This document shows, piece after piece, positions 27,300 through 36,406 of a stretch of DNA of 64,000 nucleotides (position 1 is the first letter of the stretch; each line of letters starts with the position of its first letter). Made by a program: the position numbers and the translations under genes. Below the pieces are notes generated by a model that ran no database searches, had not been told where the DNA came from, and saw only the letters and a program-made list of their open reading frames with translations. The DNA comes from Streptomyces sp. NBC_00510. GTDB lineage: Bacteria > Actinomycetota > Actinomycetes > Streptomycetales > Streptomycetaceae. The DNA is taken from contig CP107851.1 of NCBI GenBank assembly GCA_036013505.1, forward strand, positions 8,542,001-8,606,000, in the 5' to 3' direction.

Positions 27300-28562
27300 T
27301 CATGCGGGGCTGGGGCGAAGTAGGGTCGAGCCGAGGTACTGGACCGCGAGCAACGCGACCTCCAGATCGGTGTGCCCCAGCTGGACAGGGTGTCCCAGCG
27401 TCTCCTCGACTTTCCGGATGCGGTACTGCACGGTGTTCTTGTGCAGAATTTGGGCGCCGGCGGTCGCGGTGTAGCTGCAACCGTTGTTCAGGAAGATCTG
27501 CACGGTCTCCCGCAGCCGTGCGCAGCTCTCGTTGTCGGTGGCCAACGGACCCAGGACGCCCTGCACCCAGGTGCGCAAGTCCTGGATGTTCCCGGCCATG
27601 AGGGCGACCGGAGCGACTTGGGAGTATTCGGTGAACCGCGGTGCCGGGTCGGCCATGGACGCGAGTTCCTGACTGTGCAGTGCCTGCCGGTGCGTAGAGC
27701 GAAATCCATCGATTCCGAATCCCATGCCACCGAAACCCGCGTGCACGGAATGATCACCGCGCTCGGCGATATTCGACAGCCGATCCCAGGGAACGTCGAC
27801 ACGCGAGCCGAACGGCAGCCAGACCCACGAAAGAATCTCGTCGCGAGGGACGAAAAGCGGCCTGGCGGGGCATTGGAATTCCTTGGCGATCACATGGGCC
27901 ATCCGGTCGAGCCGGGACAGTCCATTTCCCTCACCGGTCAGCGGAGGCAGCCAAGCCACCATTCCGAGGTGATGCTGCCGGAGTCGGTAACCAAGTGCCG
28001 ATTCCGCCCAGTCGAGGTCGACATCCTGCTCGGCCAGGATGTCCCGCACCCGCGCGGCGCGCACGGCGGTCTGGCTGAGCAGCCAGTGCTCCCGTTCGAA
28101 CTGGTACACGTCGATGACGTGCTCGGTCACCCGGTCGATGTAGCCGAAACTCACCTGCAGCATGTGCCGATTGGTGGCGGCCCACAGATCCCTGTCGGCG
28201 CGCTGCCGGTCAAGTTCATCGAGGCACCACTGCATGAACCGCCAATGGCCGATCCTGTAGGCCCGAACCAGCGCGCTGACGGAGACATTCCGTTGCGCGA
28301 GTCTCCTGGCGTACTCCGAGGCGGCCACGGGCCCCTCGACGTTGTCCAGCGGAATGTCGTTCTCGAAAACGTGCAGCAAGGTGGCGACGTTTTCCGTGAC
28401 GCTCGCCTGGAGAATTTTGACGACGGTCTCGTCGCCCCTGAGATCCGGGATCTCGGCAATCAGATTCTGCCCTATGTCGCGGCTTACCGCCGACAGGTGT
28501 GACCCTACGTTCTCCGCGACCACGGACAGTTGCTTTACTGCGCCGGGATATTCCGCAACCAT
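27300..28562 (-). CDS. PucR/CdaR-type transcriptional regulator
   Basis: About 420-residue regulator. The N-terminal half is the RsbRD/PucR-like sensory region (LIAEIPDLRGDE; LVRAYRIGHWRFMQW; FGYIDRVTEHVIDVYQFERE). The C-terminal end is the PucR helix-turn-helix: RLRETVQIFLNNGCSYTATA, then ILHKNTVQYRIRKVEETLG. Such proteins often regulate catabolic or secondary-metabolite genes. I take the ATG at 28562; an upstream in-frame ATG at 28625 is possible, and neither has a strong ribosome site. It is divergent from the RsbW-fused phosphatase at 28838, so the two may share control. Confidence 0.85.
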   Translation of the reverse strand: MVAEYPGAVKQLSVVAENVGSHLSAVSRDIGQNLIAEIPDLRGDETVVKILQASVTENVATLLHVFENDIPLDNVEGPVAASEYARRLAQRNVSVSALVRAYRIGHWRFMQWCLDELDRQRADRDLWAATNRHMLQVSFGYIDRVTEHVIDVYQFEREHWLLSQTAVRAARVRDILAEQDVDLDWAESALGYRLRQHHLGMVAWLPPLTGEGNGLSRLDRMAHVIAKEFQCPARPLFVPRDEILSWVWLPFGSRVDVPWDRLSNIAERGDHSVHAGFGGMGFGIDGFRSTHRQALHSQELASMADPAPRFTEYSQVAPVALMAGNIQDLRTWVQGVLGPLATDNESCARLRETVQIFLNNGCSYTATAGAQILHKNTVQYRIRKVEETLGHPVQLGHTDLEVALLAVQYLGSTLLRPSPA

Positions 28563-28837
28563 GGCTACGATTCTACAGCGGGCCTCATGATCTTCTTGCT
28601 CTTCTGCCCGGTGATGGACAGGCATGCCCCCGGCAGCGCGTACGGGCGCAGCCCGCTCATGTGGATTGGTTCAACGGCACCAAATTCCGCGCGAAGGTCG
28701 TATTGCGCGCCCAGTGGCTGCCGTGCCTCCCACCCTTAGCGTCGTCCTTTGGCGGGATCGCCCCGAATCCGTTCTGCGGCGGTCGGCGCACGCCGGCCCT
28801 CGCTTCGAGACAGATCCATTCGAGGAGATGGTCCTCA

Positions 28838-31291
28838 GTGACCGACACCTACCGAGGCAGCCTCAGCACGCAGCAGTACACGACCCTCGAGACGACCGAT
28901 TCCGCAATCGCGATGGTCGATTCCGAGGGGCGGGTCGTCGCGTGGACGAGCGCCGCACAACGGCTCGTCGGCTACTCGGCCCGGGAGGTGGTGGGCCAAC
29001 CCGTCTGGTTCGTGATGCCCTTGTCCCGGAGCATGTGGCAGGTACAGGCGTTCGTCGAGGAGTGCCGCGTGCGGGGCGGCTGGTCCGGCACCACGGCGGT
29101 TCGACATCGCGACGGCCGCACGCTCCACGTGGGGGTGCGGATTTCGCTGCTGTGGGGACTGGACGGGAATCTCCACTGGCTCGTCTCCGGCACCGACATC
29201 GCCGCGCTCTCGTCGTCGGCGACCACCGGATCGGTGCGCGAGTCGCTTCTCATGCGCACGCCGATCGGCGTCGTGGTCCGCGATCTGGAACTGCGCTGCA
29301 CCTGGGTCAACCAGGTCATGGAACGGCTGGACGGCGTACCCCATGACCGGCGATTGGGACGTCGCCTTACGGATGCGCGACCTGGCTTCGAATCCGAAGC
29401 GCTCGAGGCGGTGATGCGGCAGGCGCTGAACAGCGGCATTCGCGCGGCGTACGAATACCGGGCGTCGCCCGTGAACGACCAGTCCCGGGAACGTGCCCTG
29501 GCGGCGTCGTTCTTCTGCCTCCACGACAGCCACGGTCGACCGCTGGGGGTGTGCTCCTTGACCGCGGACGTCACCAGCAATCAACGGGCGCACGAGCGTC
29601 TCGCCATCCTCAGCGAGGCCGGCACCCGGATAGGCAGCACCCTGGACGTGATGCGGACCGGCCAGGAGCTGGCCGACCTCGCCGTGCCCCTCCTGGCCGA
29701 CTACGCAGTCGTCGACCTCGCGGAGTTCGTCCCGCTCGGCGAAGAGCCGACGGTCCCGGTCCATTCGACGGGGGAGCGCCGCCAGACCTTCCGCCGCGCG
29801 GGCCTGGCCTCGATCCACTCGGGCACCCCGGAGTCGCCGTGGGCGCGTGGGGACTCGATCCTCGTCCCGCCGACCTCGCCCTGGATCAAGGTGCTGTCCT
29901 CCGGTAGTTCCCACCTCGAACCGGTCCTGGACACCTCACCGGGCACCTGGGTGGACCACGACCCCGCGCGGGCGCGGGCGATCCGTGAGCACGGAATGCA
30001 CTCCATGATGCTCGTGCCCATCCTGGCGCGTCATGCCGTGCTGGGGGTCGCCTTGTTCATCCGTAGCGAGGATCCCGAGCCGTTTCAGGAGGACGACTTG
30101 CTCCTTGCGGAGGAACTGGTCACCCGGGCCGCGCTGTCGCTGGACAACGCCCGCCAGTACACGCGCGAGCACGCCACCGCTCTCACACTGCAGCGCAGCC
30201 TGCTGCCCCAGCGCTCGAGGAGCGGCGCAGCGATCGAGGCGGCCTCACGCTACCTGCCGGCCGATGCGGGCAACGGTGTCGGGGGCGACTGGTTCGACGT
30301 GATCCCCCTCTCCGGCGCCCGGGTGGCGCTGGTCATCGGAGACGTCGTCGGGCACGGCATCAACGCCGCGGCGACCATGGGAAGGCTCCGGACGGCCGTA
30401 CGCACTCTCGCGGACATGGACCTGGCTCCCGACGAACTGCTGACCCATCTCGACGACACGGTCCGGCACCAGGCCGACGAGGATGCCGACGCCGACCACG
30501 GGGCCTGCGCCGCCGTCGGCGCCACGTGTCTCTACGCCGTCTACGACCCGGTCTTCCGGCGGTGCACGATGGCACGGGCCGGGCACCCCCCGCCCGCGAT
30601 CGTCGATCCGCAAGGCCGGGTGACGTTTCCCGACCTGCCCACAGGGGCTCCCCTCGGCATCGGATCGGTGCCCTTTGAATCGGTGGATGTGGACCTCCCC
30701 GACGGGTCCCTGCTCGCCCTGTACACCGATGGCCTGGTCGAGGCCCGCGAGAGTGACATCGACACCGGGATGCGGCGGCTGGGCGCGACCCTCGTGGCCC
30801 AGCCCCGGCGGTCTCTGGAAGCGCTCTGCTCCGCGGTGATCGAGGCGCTGTCGCCCCGGTCACCCTCTGACGACATCACGCTCCTGGTGGCCCGGACCCA
30901 TTCGCTGACCCCCGTCCAGACCGCCTCATGGGACGTGCCCCGCGACCCCGCCGTCGTCTGCCGCGCCCGTGCACTGGTGACCCGGCAACTGACCCAGTGG
31001 GGCTTGGAAGACCTGGCCGCCGACGCGGAGGTGATCGCCAGTGAACTGGTCACCAACGCGATCCGTCACGGCAGCGGACCCGTTTCCCTTCGTCTGATCA
31101 AACATCGGCTGCTGACCTGCGAAGTCTCCGATGCCGGCAAGTCCTTCCCGCGCCTGCGCCACACCTGCAGCAGCGACGAAGGCGGTCGCGGCATTCTCCT
31201 GGTCTCCCAGCTCTCGCACAGGTGGGGCAGCCGCTGGACGACCGGCGGCAAGGTCGTCTGGGCGGAACAGGATCTGCCCGGACACGGCTGA
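28838..31291 (+). CDS. PAS-PAS-GAF-SpoIIE phosphatase fused to RsbW-like kinase domain
   Basis: 817-residue multi-domain signalling protein. Two PAS domains (TDSAIAMVDSEGRVVAWTSA; RTPIGVVVRDLELRCTWVN), a GAF domain (~260-425), a SpoIIE phosphatase (LQRSLLPQRSRSGAAIEAA; NGVGGDWFDVIPL; IGDVVGHGINAAATMGRL; RAGHPPPAIV; LALYTDGLVEARESD; SDDITLLVART) and a C-terminal HATPase (ELVTNAIRHG N-box; VSDAG; EGGRGILLV G-box). Holding both the kinase and the phosphatase of a partner switch, it resembles the OsaC class of Streptomyces osmostress regulators, with the kinase at the other end. The GTG at 28838 is chosen because GAGGAG lies 10 bases upstream and no ATG exists in frame nearby. Confidence 0.92.
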   Translation: MTDTYRGSLSTQQYTTLETTDSAIAMVDSEGRVVAWTSAAQRLVGYSAREVVGQPVWFVMPLSRSMWQVQAFVEECRVRGGWSGTTAVRHRDGRTLHVGVRISLLWGLDGNLHWLVSGTDIAALSSSATTGSVRESLLMRTPIGVVVRDLELRCTWVNQVMERLDGVPHDRRLGRRLTDARPGFESEALEAVMRQALNSGIRAAYEYRASPVNDQSRERALAASFFCLHDSHGRPLGVCSLTADVTSNQRAHERLAILSEAGTRIGSTLDVMRTGQELADLAVPLLADYAVVDLAEFVPLGEEPTVPVHSTGERRQTFRRAGLASIHSGTPESPWARGDSILVPPTSPWIKVLSSGSSHLEPVLDTSPGTWVDHDPARARAIREHGMHSMMLVPILARHAVLGVALFIRSEDPEPFQEDDLLLAEELVTRAALSLDNARQYTREHATALTLQRSLLPQRSRSGAAIEAASRYLPADAGNGVGGDWFDVIPLSGARVALVIGDVVGHGINAAATMGRLRTAVRTLADMDLAPDELLTHLDDTVRHQADEDADADHGACAAVGATCLYAVYDPVFRRCTMARAGHPPPAIVDPQGRVTFPDLPTGAPLGIGSVPFESVDVDLPDGSLLALYTDGLVEARESDIDTGMRRLGATLVAQPRRSLEALCSAVIEALSPRSPSDDITLLVARTHSLTPVQTASWDVPRDPAVVCRARALVTRQLTQWGLEDLAADAEVIASELVTNAIRHGSGPVSLRLIKHRLLTCEVSDAGKSFPRLRHTCSSDEGGRGILLVSQLSHRWGSRWTTGGKVVWAEQDLPGHG

Positions 31292-31379
31292 GCGTCGACA
31301 CCGGGGCCGTGCATACATCCGTCTGGCCTTCGGGCTCGAGACCCTACTGGGTAAGGAGCCGTCCTCCGGCGCCGGCTGG

Positions 31380-31498
31380 CTGATGGAGTGCGAGTGTCCG
31401 GTGGGCGCTCGGTCGCCGCAGCCGGCCAACCAGCCGACAGCAAGAAGCAAGCCGGCCACCAGCCAGGCCAGCGGGGAACGAATACGGAACCGGGTCAC
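31380..31498 (-). pseudogene. Lipoprotein signal-peptide fragment
   Basis: A GTG at 31498 preceded by GGGAGGGAT opens a frame starting with a textbook lipoprotein signal: MTRFRIRSPLAWLVAGLLLA, then VGWLAGC (lipobox L-A-G-C), followed by a short hydrophilic Ser/Pro linker. After that the frame runs antisense into the phosphatase gene and loses any protein-like character. Probably the surviving 5' end of a lipoprotein gene. Its left limit is arbitrary. Confidence 0.45.
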
Positions 31499-31748
31499 AT
31501 CCCTCCCAGGGACGCCGAGTGGCCGGGCGGAGAGGTCACGCCCGGGGGGATGAAGTCACAACGGCCCACCGACGGCCCGTCAGCTGGACGTAGGGAGACG
31601 AGGGACCCGGACAGATTCTCGCCGTTCACACGAATCGCCAGCCGCACGACACCGGCGCCCCTGAGGCGCCGCTTCGGCTGCCCCTGCCCAGCAGATTTGG
31701 TCACCGTCAAGAGGCGGGTGTCTGGTGGGGGACGCTATGCCTGTTCGT
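31499..31748. other. Spacer between remnants
   Basis: Within the 770-base gap from 31292 to 32061. No gene or convincing signal seen apart from the two remnants listed separately. Confidence 0.4.
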
Positions 31749-31781
31749 CGTGCAGTACCTCCGTGGCGTCATCGATGCATA
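31749..31781 (+). pseudogene. 3'-end remnant of a nucleotidyltransferase gene
   Basis: Bases 31749-31775 match 23149-23175 at 25 of 27 positions and encode VQYLRGVIDA followed by TAG, against VQYLRDVIDQTS and TGA at the end of the gene at 22394-23188. No similarity extends further on either side. It looks like the last few codons of a deleted second copy. Confidence 0.5.
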
Positions 31782-32061
31782 GCGGTGATTTTGCATATCC
31801 AATTCCTCTTTCCGTGTCAAGCCCCGAACTGGAGTGACCTGACAGAATCCGAACGGTAGGGCCGAATGGAATGCGAGGCGTTCCGGAAGGAAAAAGTGGA
31901 GACTTCCACCACCGCCTCTGCCATCGACCCGATATCACGGCCCGTAGCCCCGGAGGAATCCCGGCTGCAGACCGCACCGACTGTGGGTGAACGACCATGC
32001 ACTGGAATCACGAGCCACGATCCGCGAGCTCCTCCTGTCCCCACGGGCAGGAGGAACGGCC

Positions 32062-34683
32062 GTGACCTGCAACAGCTTTGAGCAGTCCACTGCGGCTTCG
32101 GCCGGCTCGCAGAGCGTGGCCGGCGCTTCGGGATCCGGAGAGGAAAATTCTGTCGAGACACTTCTTGCCGAAGTTCTCGCGGGTGTCCTGCGAACCGAGC
32201 AGGTACCGGCAGACGGTCACTTCTTCACCGACCTGGGCGCGGATTCTCTGCTGATGGCTCATTTCTGCGCTCGCGTACGCAAGCGCGACGACCTACCCAC
32301 CGTCTCGATGAAGGACGTCTACCGGAATCCCACCATCCGCGGCCTCGCCGCCGCCCTGGAGCCGCGGGCGGAAAGGCCCGAAGAGCCTCCGGCCGGATCA
32401 GGCGCCGGCGTACCCGGTGCGGCGGCACCCGTCGCGACGGGTGCCGCGCGGTACGTGCTCTGCGGGGCGCTCCAGCTGCTCGCGTTCCTCGGCATGTCCT
32501 TCGTGGCCGCCCTCGCGGTCACCCGCGGATACGAGTGGATCCGGGACGGCTCGGGATTCGCCGGTGCGTACCTGCGGTCCGTGCTGTTCGCCGGCGCGGG
32601 GTTCACCGGCCTCTGCGCCCTGCCCGTCGCCGCCAAGTGGATCCTGATGGGGCGCTTCCGGCCACGGCGCTTCCCCGTGTGGAGCCTCACCTACCTGCGG
32701 TTCTGGTGCGTGAAGGCCCTGATGCGCACCAGCCCCATGCGCCTGTTCGCCGGCACCCCGCTGTACGTGCTCTACCTGAGGGCGCTGGGAGCGCGTGTCG
32801 GACGCGACAGCGTGGTCCTCTCGCACCATGTGCCGGTGTGCACGGACCTGCTCACAGTCGGGCAGGGGACCGTCATCCGCAAGGACGCGCTCTTCTCCTG
32901 CTACCGCGCCCGTGCCGGAATGATCGAGACCGGTCCGGTGACGCTCGGCCGGAACGTGACGGTCGGCGAGCAGGCCGTCCTGGACATCGACACCTCGATG
33001 GGCGACGGCGCCCAGCTCGCCCACGCCTCCGCGCTCCACAGCGGCCAGGCCGTTCCCACCGGCGCTTCCTGGCACGGTTCCCCCGCCCAGCCGAGCGGCA
33101 CCGATTTCCGGGTCGTCGAGCCGCTCGCGTGCGGCAGTCTGCGCAAGGCCCTCTACACGGCCGCACAATTGGCGCTTTTGCTCGGGCTGTACCTGCCGGT
33201 GGCGGTGGGCGGTCTCGCCCTGCTGTTCGCCGCCCTGCCGCAGCTGGACGTGGTGTCGGCCCCCGAGCACGCCTTCACCAGTCCCGCGTTCCACATCGAA
33301 GCACTGACCGCCTCGCTGGTGGCCTTCTTCGGCGGTCTCCTGGCTTCCCTGGTGGCGGTGAACGCCCTGCCGCGCCTGCTCCACCGGACGATCGAACCGG
33401 GCAGGACCTACCCCCTGTACGGCTTCCACCACGGTGTCCAGCGGGCCCTCGCGCGGATGACCAACATCAGGTTCTTCGTGCTGCTCTTCGGCGACAGCTC
33501 CGCCATCGTCCACTACCTGCGCTGCCTCGGGTACGGCCTGCGCCGGGTCGAGCAGACGGGCTCGAACTTCGGCTCGCTCGTCAAGCACGACACTCCGTAC
33601 CTGTGCGAGGTGGGCAACGGCACGATGGTCGCCGACGGCCTGTCCGTCATCAACGCCGACTTCTCCAGCACGTCCTTCCGCCTCTCGCCGGCGGCGATCG
33701 GCGCGGGCAGTTTCCTCGGCAACAACATCGTCTACCCCGCGCACGGCCGCGCCGGCGACAACTGCCTGCTCGCCACGAAGGTCATGGTCCCCATCGACGG
33801 CCCCACGCGGGAAGGCGTCGGCCTGCTCGGCTCGCCGAGCTTCGAGATCCCGCGCACCGTGCAACGTGACCAGCGGCTCGACCACCTCGCCACCGGCGAC
33901 GAGCGGCGACGCCGTCTGGCGGGCAAGAACAGGCACAACGCCCTCACCGCGCTCCTGTACGTGCTGATGCAGTGGTTCCACTTCTACGTCGTCGCCCTCG
34001 TGGCGATGACCGCCGTCGACCTCTACCACGTCCACGGCGCAGCGCCGGTCGCCCTGGCCGGCCTGATCACCCTGATGTTCACCGTCGCCTACTACGCGCT
34101 GGTCGAGCGGGTCGTCACCCGCGTACGGCCGCTGAAGCCCCTGTACTGCTCGATCTACGAGCCGTCCTTCTGGCGCCACGAGCGCTTCTGGAAGCTGACC
34201 ACCCACCGGTACATGCAGCTCTTCAACGGCACCCCGTTCAAGAACGTCGTCTGGCGGCTCCTCGGCGTCAGGATCGGCAGGAGGGTCTTCGACGACGGCT
34301 GCTCACTCGTCGAACGGGGCCTGGTCACCATCGGCGACGGCTGCACCCTCAACACCGGCACGGTCATCCAGTGCCACTCCCAGGAGGACGGCGCCTTCAA
34401 GTCCGACCACGCCAGGCTCGGCGCCGGTGTGACCCTCGGGGTCGGGGCATTCGTCCACTACGGCACCACCGTGGGCGACGGGGCCGTGCTGGCCGCCGAC
34501 TCCTTCCTGATGAAGGGCGAGGAAGTCCCCTCCAGCGAGGAGTGGGGCGGTAACCCCGCCCGGAAGGCCGCCGCCGTCCACCAGCTGCCGGGTGCCCGGC
34601 GCACCCCGCCGTCGGGCGCTCCTGAGACGAGGACGCCGGGCAATCGGGACGCGCTCGCCGCCGTCGACGCTCAGCCTGTCTGA
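32062..34683 (+). CDS. Pls-like carrier protein/three-LbH-domain membrane synthetase lacking adenylation domain
   Basis: 873-residue protein with the layout of the C-terminal part of Pls/PosA-type NRPSs such as epsilon-poly-L-lysine synthetase. A thiolation domain comes first (FFTDLGADSLLMAHF, phosphopantetheine Ser62). Three pairs of membrane helices (~126-196, 363-438, 626-685) then alternate with three left-handed beta-helix acyltransferase-like domains (~243-350, ~513-603, ~733-843; GARVGRDSVVL, GAGSFLGNNIVYPAHG, GDGCTLNTGTVIQCH). In Pls the tandem C-terminal domains join activated amino acids. The N-terminal adenylation domain is absent. The GTG at 32062 has AGGAGG seven bases upstream; an earlier in-frame GTG at 31987 has no ribosome site. 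No adenylation enzyme is nearby, so loading would occur in trans. Confidence 0.88.
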   Translation: MTCNSFEQSTAASAGSQSVAGASGSGEENSVETLLAEVLAGVLRTEQVPADGHFFTDLGADSLLMAHFCARVRKRDDLPTVSMKDVYRNPTIRGLAAALEPRAERPEEPPAGSGAGVPGAAAPVATGAARYVLCGALQLLAFLGMSFVAALAVTRGYEWIRDGSGFAGAYLRSVLFAGAGFTGLCALPVAAKWILMGRFRPRRFPVWSLTYLRFWCVKALMRTSPMRLFAGTPLYVLYLRALGARVGRDSVVLSHHVPVCTDLLTVGQGTVIRKDALFSCYRARAGMIETGPVTLGRNVTVGEQAVLDIDTSMGDGAQLAHASALHSGQAVPTGASWHGSPAQPSGTDFRVVEPLACGSLRKALYTAAQLALLLGLYLPVAVGGLALLFAALPQLDVVSAPEHAFTSPAFHIEALTASLVAFFGGLLASLVAVNALPRLLHRTIEPGRTYPLYGFHHGVQRALARMTNIRFFVLLFGDSSAIVHYLRCLGYGLRRVEQTGSNFGSLVKHDTPYLCEVGNGTMVADGLSVINADFSSTSFRLSPAAIGAGSFLGNNIVYPAHGRAGDNCLLATKVMVPIDGPTREGVGLLGSPSFEIPRTVQRDQRLDHLATGDERRRRLAGKNRHNALTALLYVLMQWFHFYVVALVAMTAVDLYHVHGAAPVALAGLITLMFTVAYYALVERVVTRVRPLKPLYCSIYEPSFWRHERFWKLTTHRYMQLFNGTPFKNVVWRLLGVRIGRRVFDDGCSLVERGLVTIGDGCTLNTGTVIQCHSQEDGAFKSDHARLGAGVTLGVGAFVHYGTTVGDGAVLAADSFLMKGEEVPSSEEWGGNPARKAAAVHQLPGARRTPPSGAPETRTPGNRDALAAVDAQPV

Positions 34684-34693
34684 CCGCGGGGGC

Positions 34694-34730
34694 GGTGTGC
34701 GGGGACGGCGCCGGACCGTCCCCGCACACC
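34694..34730. terminator. Bidirectional hairpin
   Basis: Perfect 15-bp stem (left arm GGTGTGCGGGGACGG, 7-base loop) starting 11 bases after the Pls-like stop and just before the convergent DUF418-like stop. Confidence 0.78.
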
Positions 34731-34750
34731 CGTTGTGGCCCCGCTGACGC

Positions 34751-36004
34751 TCAGGTGATCAGCCGGGCCGGGGTGGTGGCCGCGTGCATGAGGACCTCCA
34801 GAAGCCCTCGCCGGAAGATCCGGGTCCAGGCCGAGGCAAGGACCATCGCGGCCGCGGCGAAGGAGAGCAGGACCGGTAGGGCGGCGGAGTCCGGCAGGTC
34901 GTCGACGCCCAGGGCCTTGATGGCGACGATGTGGCCGACGTACGCGGTCAGCGAGATCGAACCCACGGCGATCACGGGCGTGGCCGCCCACCGCACGCGC
35001 GCCGACCGTTCGACCACCGCCAGGCAGGTGGCCAGCACCAGGAGCGTGACCCCGGTGTTGCCGAGGATCGAGAACGTCGTCTGGCTGTGCGGCGCGGCCA
35101 CCAGCAACCAGGACGGCGTGTCGACGACCTGGTCCCCGTACGCCTGGGACAGCGCGTCCGACCACCAGGCCGAGGCCGTGGGAGCGCCGTCCGTGGCCGC
35201 GCTGATCGCGGCCCGCGCGCCGGCATCCAGGTGCAGGGCCAGCCAGGAGCCGCCGTAGCCGAGCACGGCCAGTGCCGCCCCGCATCCGGCGACCTTCGCG
35301 TGCACGCCGGGCCGCCGCAGGTCGAGCCGGGCCACGGCCATCCCGGCGATGAGGAAGGACACCCACGTCAGCACCGGGTAGTCGCCGGTGACCAGCAGCT
35401 CCAAAAAGCCGTCCGAGCCGGTCAGCCGGGCCAGCGGATCGTGTGCGATCACCGTGTCGCTCCAGCCGCCGTTGTCGACGGCGACCCGCAGGACGTACAG
35501 GACCTGTGGCAGTACGAGCGCGGTGGCCGCCGCGATCAGCGCCAGCGTGCGGGCCCGCAACCGGTACAGGGGCAGGACGAGGAGGAAGGCGAGCCCGTAG
35601 TAGGACAGGATCACGTCGATGGACGTGCCCAGGTCCGTCAGCAGGTACCCGAGGACGATCAGCAGGCCGGCCCGGATCAGCACGCGGCCCATGGCCTGCC
35701 GTCCCGCCCGGCCGGTACGCGGCTCCGGCCGGCCCGTGAGCAGGACCAGGGCGAACCCGGCGAGGAGGGCGAACAGCGCCGAGGACCGGCCCCGGGCCAG
35801 CTCCATCGCCCAGCCGAGCGGGCCGCCCACCGAGGGGTCGGGACCCACGTGCGCGGCGAACATCCCCAGGATGGCCAGACCTCGCGCCAGGTCGACGCCG
35901 ATCAACCGCCCCGCCCCCGCGGGACGGAACGGGGAGCGGGCCGCCGGGACCTTCTTGTCGAGCGCCGGCGAATCCTCGGCCGCGACGGGTGCTGCGTGGG
36001 TCAT
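34751..36004 (-). CDS. DUF418/acyltransferase-like polytopic membrane protein
   Basis: 417-residue integral membrane protein with about ten hydrophobic helices. The N-terminal RLIGVDLARGLAILGMFAAH is the start shared by DUF418 and heparan-alpha-glucosaminide N-acetyltransferase-like families. A C-terminal VGSISLTAYVGHIV matches the DUF418 end region (S-x-T-x-Y). Function is not established; membrane acyl transfer is a reasonable guess for the superfamily. The ATG at 36004 is the first in a protein-like frame but has only a weak ribosome site. It converges on the Pls-like gene, so there is no shared transcript. Confidence 0.8.
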   Translation of the reverse strand: MTHAAPVAAEDSPALDKKVPAARSPFRPAGAGRLIGVDLARGLAILGMFAAHVGPDPSVGGPLGWAMELARGRSSALFALLAGFALVLLTGRPEPRTGRAGRQAMGRVLIRAGLLIVLGYLLTDLGTSIDVILSYYGLAFLLVLPLYRLRARTLALIAAATALVLPQVLYVLRVAVDNGGWSDTVIAHDPLARLTGSDGFLELLVTGDYPVLTWVSFLIAGMAVARLDLRRPGVHAKVAGCGAALAVLGYGGSWLALHLDAGARAAISAATDGAPTASAWWSDALSQAYGDQVVDTPSWLLVAAPHSQTTFSILGNTGVTLLVLATCLAVVERSARVRWAATPVIAVGSISLTAYVGHIVAIKALGVDDLPDSAALPVLLSFAAAAMVLASAWTRIFRRGLLEVLMHAATTPARLIT

Positions 36005-36406
36005 GCGCCCCAGACTTGTGACGCCACGGGTCGCACGCCATCCGGCGGGTGTCGGGATTTCCCCCCGCCGAGTGGCTGGCCCGCGCCCCTTCCGCGCCCC
36101 GCCGCTGTGACGTTCCCGGCGGCCGACGGCTCCCGGTGAACGAGGCCATCCCTGAGGGCTCCGACGCCGCCCCGACCCCGGGGGCCCGGGGGTGTGCCGC
36201 GTCGGGCAACCCTCCGGGAATGGCCGTTCCGTGCGGGAACCGTGAAGAGCCGGCCCCGAGGTGACGGGGAGGACCAACGGTCACCCTCCAGCCATGTACG
36301 CGCCAACCATCCGGCAACTGCACGCCGCCCTGCACAACTGCAATGCCCTGGCACCACCAACCGGGCCTCACGGCCGTACTCCGCACGCCAGGGATTGCGC
36401 ACCCAC
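36005..36406. other. Divergent spacer upstream of phoD
   Basis: No gene seen. I looked for PhoP boxes (GTTCACC-type direct repeats) in the half nearest phoD and found only single weak matches such as GGTCACC near 36280. Confidence 0.4.

Noticed and set aside
30926-31498. Full 190-residue lipoprotein antisense to the RsbW-fused phosphatase
   Set aside because: Only the first ~40 residues look like protein; the rest is the reverse complement of a conserved HATPase domain. Kept as a remnant only.
36005-36406. PhoP box upstream of phoD
   Set aside because: Only isolated weak matches to the GTTCACC repeat were seen, not two or more in register.
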